The notes under the pieces are model-generated. The model saw only the letters and a list, made by a program, of their open reading frames with translations, was not told the origin of the DNA and searched no databases. From positions 1-7,240 of the forward strand of contig JALVCY010000624.1 in NCBI GenBank assembly GCA_027009605.1: a DNA stretch of 7,240 nt. The letters are read 5' to 3'. Shown here piece after piece: positions 4,439 through 7,240 of this stretch (its first letter is position 1; each line of letters opens with the position of its first letter). The stretch comes from Saprospiraceae bacterium. GTDB lineage: Bacteria > Bacteroidota > Bacteroidia > Chitinophagales > Saprospiraceae. The position numbers and the translations under genes were made by a program.

Positions 4439-7240
4439 TTACTTATCCTTTACAGCCTTTTTTACCCCTTTTAGAAGTTCTTTTAGGGAGTTGAATTCTC
4501 GTTGGTAGCTGAGACCTACGCCGGTTTTCATGCGGGTGCTGTTGCCGGTGTAGTCAGGGGAGAAACGGTTGTAGATTTGAGCCCGATACCGTCGATTCTT
4601 TGTCAAAATAATCTCAATCAAAATGTCGCCGGCAAAGTCTGAAGCGGATGGATTAAATACATTTTGCGAAAGCCCTACATTGCCCCCAAATTGGACGGTG
4701 ACTCTATTATTGAAGAAGTGATTCTTTAAATTAAATTGAAAGGCTTTGGATTGGACGATGTTTTCTGTAATTCCATAGCTTTGGTAAAAGTTGAGTGCGA
4801 CATCTACTTCTGTCCCGGAATAAATCTTGCCGGTACCGATAATGTCCGATAAGAGCGAGTTGACATAAAGGGCAAATTGACTGGATAGCAACTCCGAAAT
4901 GGTACTGGCTAAACCGGTACCAATGGCTCCGTCTTCTTGCAAACCCAAAGCCGTACCCGGGGGCAGAAATCCACCAAAAACCAGTAATCCGAATACTTGT
5001 CTATTGAGTTCATTCGGGTCATTTTGGATGAGATTCAATTTGCTGGCTACATAGTTTTTGTTGTTGCCAATTAGGTTGGGAATCTCAATGGAGAAGGTGA
5101 TGTTGGGCTTGAGCATAGGGCCAGTGAGTCTAAGCCCTAAATCTATCTGGCTGGGTCTTTGAGCTTCCGTCTTGTCATTGGAAGTCCCAAAAGAAGTTAA
5201 TTCGTCTTTTATTAAGCTATAAACCGGCGCACTTAGACCTTGATACAGGGCACTTAGGTTTAAGGTGGCGCCCATTGGGTCTTTTTCCCAAGTAATGGTA
5301 CCACCGGGCTCAATGATGAAGGGCTTATTGATAAAATTCATTAGGGTGAATAGATATTTTCCTTGGGTAATCACGTATTGCCCGTTCATGGTGAATTCGC
5401 CGGATCGACTGTAGTACATATTAAAGCTGCCGTGTCCTTTACTTTTGATGATGTCACCGGAAGTCTCATCAAAAATCAATTGGATATCCGCATCTTCTGT
5501 GAGATCAAGCTGCATATCAATATCTAAACCGGTCGCTACGGTAGTTTCTACTTCTTTTTCTTGGGATTTTCTGCGCTCTTCCGCAAAAGAGACAAACTTG
5601 ACAAAACTATTTTGTCCGATTTGCTTTTCATCAGTGAACAGTAAGTTTAGATTCGTATTTTTTAGACTCTTGCCGATGACTCTAAGGTGTGGTTGATGAA
5701 AATCTCCACTAAAGCCCGCATAGGCTTCCGCCAATACCTGCCCGTAATAAAGTGGATTGTCTCCCTTTTTGGTGTCGAGTACCAAGAATTTATCGGAATG
5801 AATCCGAACATTTAAGCCAAAGTTTTTGAATCTTCGATGGGTGAGACCACCGTCAATAAGAGCCACATTGCCAAATTTATCGACGATGTGTTGGCCGCTT
5901 GCATCAAATAAATTGGTGGTGATTTTTATTTTTTGGTTGTTGATGTAGTAGTGTGTCTTCAGGTAGTCGATGGTGATTTCTCCATTTTTAATATTGGCTT
6001 GACCATCGAATTCGGGGCCGGTCAAAGGGCCTTTGATTTTGATGTAACCGTCAAAAACTCCGGAAGTTTCAGATATTCCTTTAGGGATGATGTCTTCCAT
6101 GATGGCAAAAGGAAAATCTTGGAGACCGCCCAGTAAGGAAATAGATTTTGGACGGATGGTTTCTCCACGCCAACGGATGGGCTTTTTGCCAAAGTAGATG
6201 TAGCCTTTGGTGGTCAATAATTCGTTTTGGCCGACATTCAATTGGACGTCCAATGGCGTCTTAAAATCAGCCATCGAAGCCCTAAGCTTTAGTCGTCCAT
6301 AAGATAAGTCATTGATATTCAAGGTGTCAGCATCAATATTTAGCTGTAAATCTTTTTTGTTTTTGATGTCATTAAATTGGACGTTGGCGACAAAGGGGCC
6401 TGTAAATTGTAAGTTTTGGTAGTTTTCCAAAGAATTGATAAAGGACAGATCAAAATTTTTCAGTTTGAGATTCAGGCTGTTTGGGGTAGGAGTGGTGAGT
6501 TGTAGTTGGCGGTCATCCGCTACAAAGTTAATGTTTTTTGCTTCCAAAAAATCATTGCTAAAACGGAGATAGTTGTCCGAATTAATTTGCCACAAATCTT
6601 GGGCGACTTGGATTTTGGATGGATTGAATTGGAGTTGGTAGTATTTATCTTTTGGAAGGATAATTCCATTAAACCGAACATTTTTGAGTACATTCGAAAT
6701 GTTAGACGACTTGATTCGAAAGGCTAAAGTATCGGGATGGATGTTTAGGTTGACAGAAATTGGTGGGAGTTTTTTCTTTGTATTGAGTTGGGTCTCGAAG
6801 ATGTAGGCATTGACTTTCAGGTTATTGGGTTTGGCATTGATATCCAAAAAAGAACTCCGGATAGCCTTGACGCCCATATAAATACCATCTACAGAAGACG
6901 AGATGCTAAAGGCTTTTTGTAAATTATTAAAATTACCGCTCAAGCTCACTCCTGTAAAAGTGTCCACCTTAATATTTAGGAGCTTCGTGATATTTAGGGT
7001 GTTGGGTATGCTAATGGCAAATTTAAAATCCTGTGTCGGAATGGAGTCCGTTGGGAGTTGGATATTCAATTTTTTTGCGAAAGCAGGATTCCGGGTAACT
7101 ATGTCCGCTTTAATCGCTTTCGGAATAGTAGGCAAATCAAAAATGCCTTCCAACTTTGCAGAAACTAAACCGGATTCAATAATCAAAAACTTATTGTTCG
7201 GGTCTGCCAAATCTAAAGAAATATTGGCAGAATCAAGTCT
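4439..7240 (-). CDS. tamB: TamB/DUF490-family protein, C-terminal part (5' end outside window)
   Basis: This is the C-terminal ~933 residues of a TamB-type protein, an AsmA-like bridge between inner and outer membrane implicated in outer-membrane protein assembly and phospholipid transport. The frame is open to the window edge at 7240; the TTG at 7210 is not a credible start because coding sequence continues upstream. Bacteroidota homologues are commonly 1400-1700 aa, so roughly a third or more is missing, including the N-terminal membrane anchor. The visible part is rich in alternating polar and hydrophobic beta-strands, as expected for the repeating groove fold. The C-terminal DUF490 domain shows family landmarks: GTITWEKDPMGATLNLSALY (about 5250-5310), LTGPMLKPNITFSIEIP (about 5085-5135), NELNRQVFGLLVFGGFLPPG (about 4955-5015), SQFALYVNSLLSDI (about 4840-4885), NRVTVQFGGNVGL (about 4670-4710), and a terminal ILTKNRRYRAQIYNRFSPDYTG (about 4545-4610). 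It is convergent with ssrA. No frameshift was seen. Confidence 0.9.
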   Translation of the reverse strand, partial: RLDSANISLDLADPNNKFLIIESGLVSAKLEGIFDLPTIPKAIKADIVTRNPAFAKKLNIQLPTDSIPTQDFKFAISIPNTLNITKLLNIKVDTFTGVSLSGNFNNLQKAFSISSSVDGIYMGVKAIRSSFLDINAKPNNLKVNAYIFETQLNTKKKLPPISVNLNIHPDTLAFRIKSSNISNVLKNVRFNGIILPKDKYYQLQFNPSKIQVAQDLWQINSDNYLRFSNDFLEAKNINFVADDRQLQLTTPTPNSLNLKLKNFDLSFINSLENYQNLQFTGPFVANVQFNDIKNKKDLQLNIDADTLNINDLSYGRLKLRASMADFKTPLDVQLNVGQNELLTTKGYIYFGKKPIRWRGETIRPKSISLLGGLQDFPFAIMEDIIPKGISETSGVFDGYIKIKGPLTGPEFDGQANIKNGEITIDYLKTHYYINNQKIKITTNLFDASGQHIVDKFGNVALIDGGLTHRRFKNFGLNVRIHSDKFLVLDTKKGDNPLYYGQVLAEAYAGFSGDFHQPHLRVIGKSLKNTNLNLLFTDEKQIGQNSFVKFVSFAEERRKSQEKEVETTVATGLDIDMQLDLTEDADIQLIFDETSGDIIKSKGHGSFNMYYSRSGEFTMNGQYVITQGKYLFTLMNFINKPFIIEPGGTITWEKDPMGATLNLSALYQGLSAPVYSLIKDELTSFGTSNDKTEAQRPSQIDLGLRLTGPMLKPNITFSIEIPNLIGNNKNYVASKLNLIQNDPNELNRQVFGLLVFGGFLPPGTALGLQEDGAIGTGLASTISELLSSQFALYVNSLLSDIIGTGKIYSGTEVDVALNFYQSYGITENIVQSKAFQFNLKNHFFNNRVTVQFGGNVGLSQNVFNPSASDFAGDILIEIILTKNRRYRAQIYNRFSPDYTGNSTRMKTGVGLSYQREFNSLKELLKGVKKAVKDK

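Noticed and set aside
5445..6727. Plus-strand ORFs of 67-83 aa within the tamB region
   Set aside because: They are antisense shadows of a continuous 930-residue TamB reading frame.

Overview
The window looks like part of a Bacteroidota chromosome, perhaps from the Saprospiria or a related lineage (phylum fairly confident, lower rank a guess). The evidence is a Bacteroidota-type -7 promoter box (TAnnTTTG), A-rich translation starts without strong Shine-Dalgarno sites, a tmRNA with an AMAA-ending tag and no encoded CCA, a Bacteroidota-style TamB protein, and many short palindromic intergenic repeats.

Layout. Positions 1-300 hold no gene but contain an array of 25-26 bp repeats. A promoter at about 303-310 leads into a two-gene, plus-strand operon: miaB (381-1808, tRNA 2-methylthio-N6-isopentenyladenosine synthase) and, 15 bp later, a sigma-54 activator with an AAA+ domain and a Fis-type HTH but no sensor domain (1824-3104). 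The operon ends directly in a 9-bp microsatellite (gttgaagaa), part of which is duplicated 113 bp downstream. The tmRNA gene ssrA follows at 3453-3824; its tag reads GNYNVAMAA.

From 3825 to 4438 there is no credible protein gene. This stretch is packed with palindromic repeats: three tandem CTTCGGCG/TTCAA units, two of which carry an internal CCTGCC/GGCAGG palindrome, then a composite inverted-repeat structure. In the composite, four copies of a ~22-bp motif (two in each orientation) enclose three REP-like hairpins. It fills the gap between ssrA and a convergent minus-strand gene. That gene (4439-7240, cut by the window edge) encodes the C-terminal ~930 residues of a TamB/DUF490 protein of outer-membrane biogenesis.

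The genes are housekeeping or envelope functions: tRNA modification, ribosome rescue, an orphan RpoN activator and outer-membrane assembly or lipid transport. I see no defence system, CRISPR array, toxin-antitoxin pair or biosynthetic cluster. The unexplained material is the repeats, above all the composite element at 3956-4425 and the microsatellite that abuts the regulator and lies in its reading frame.
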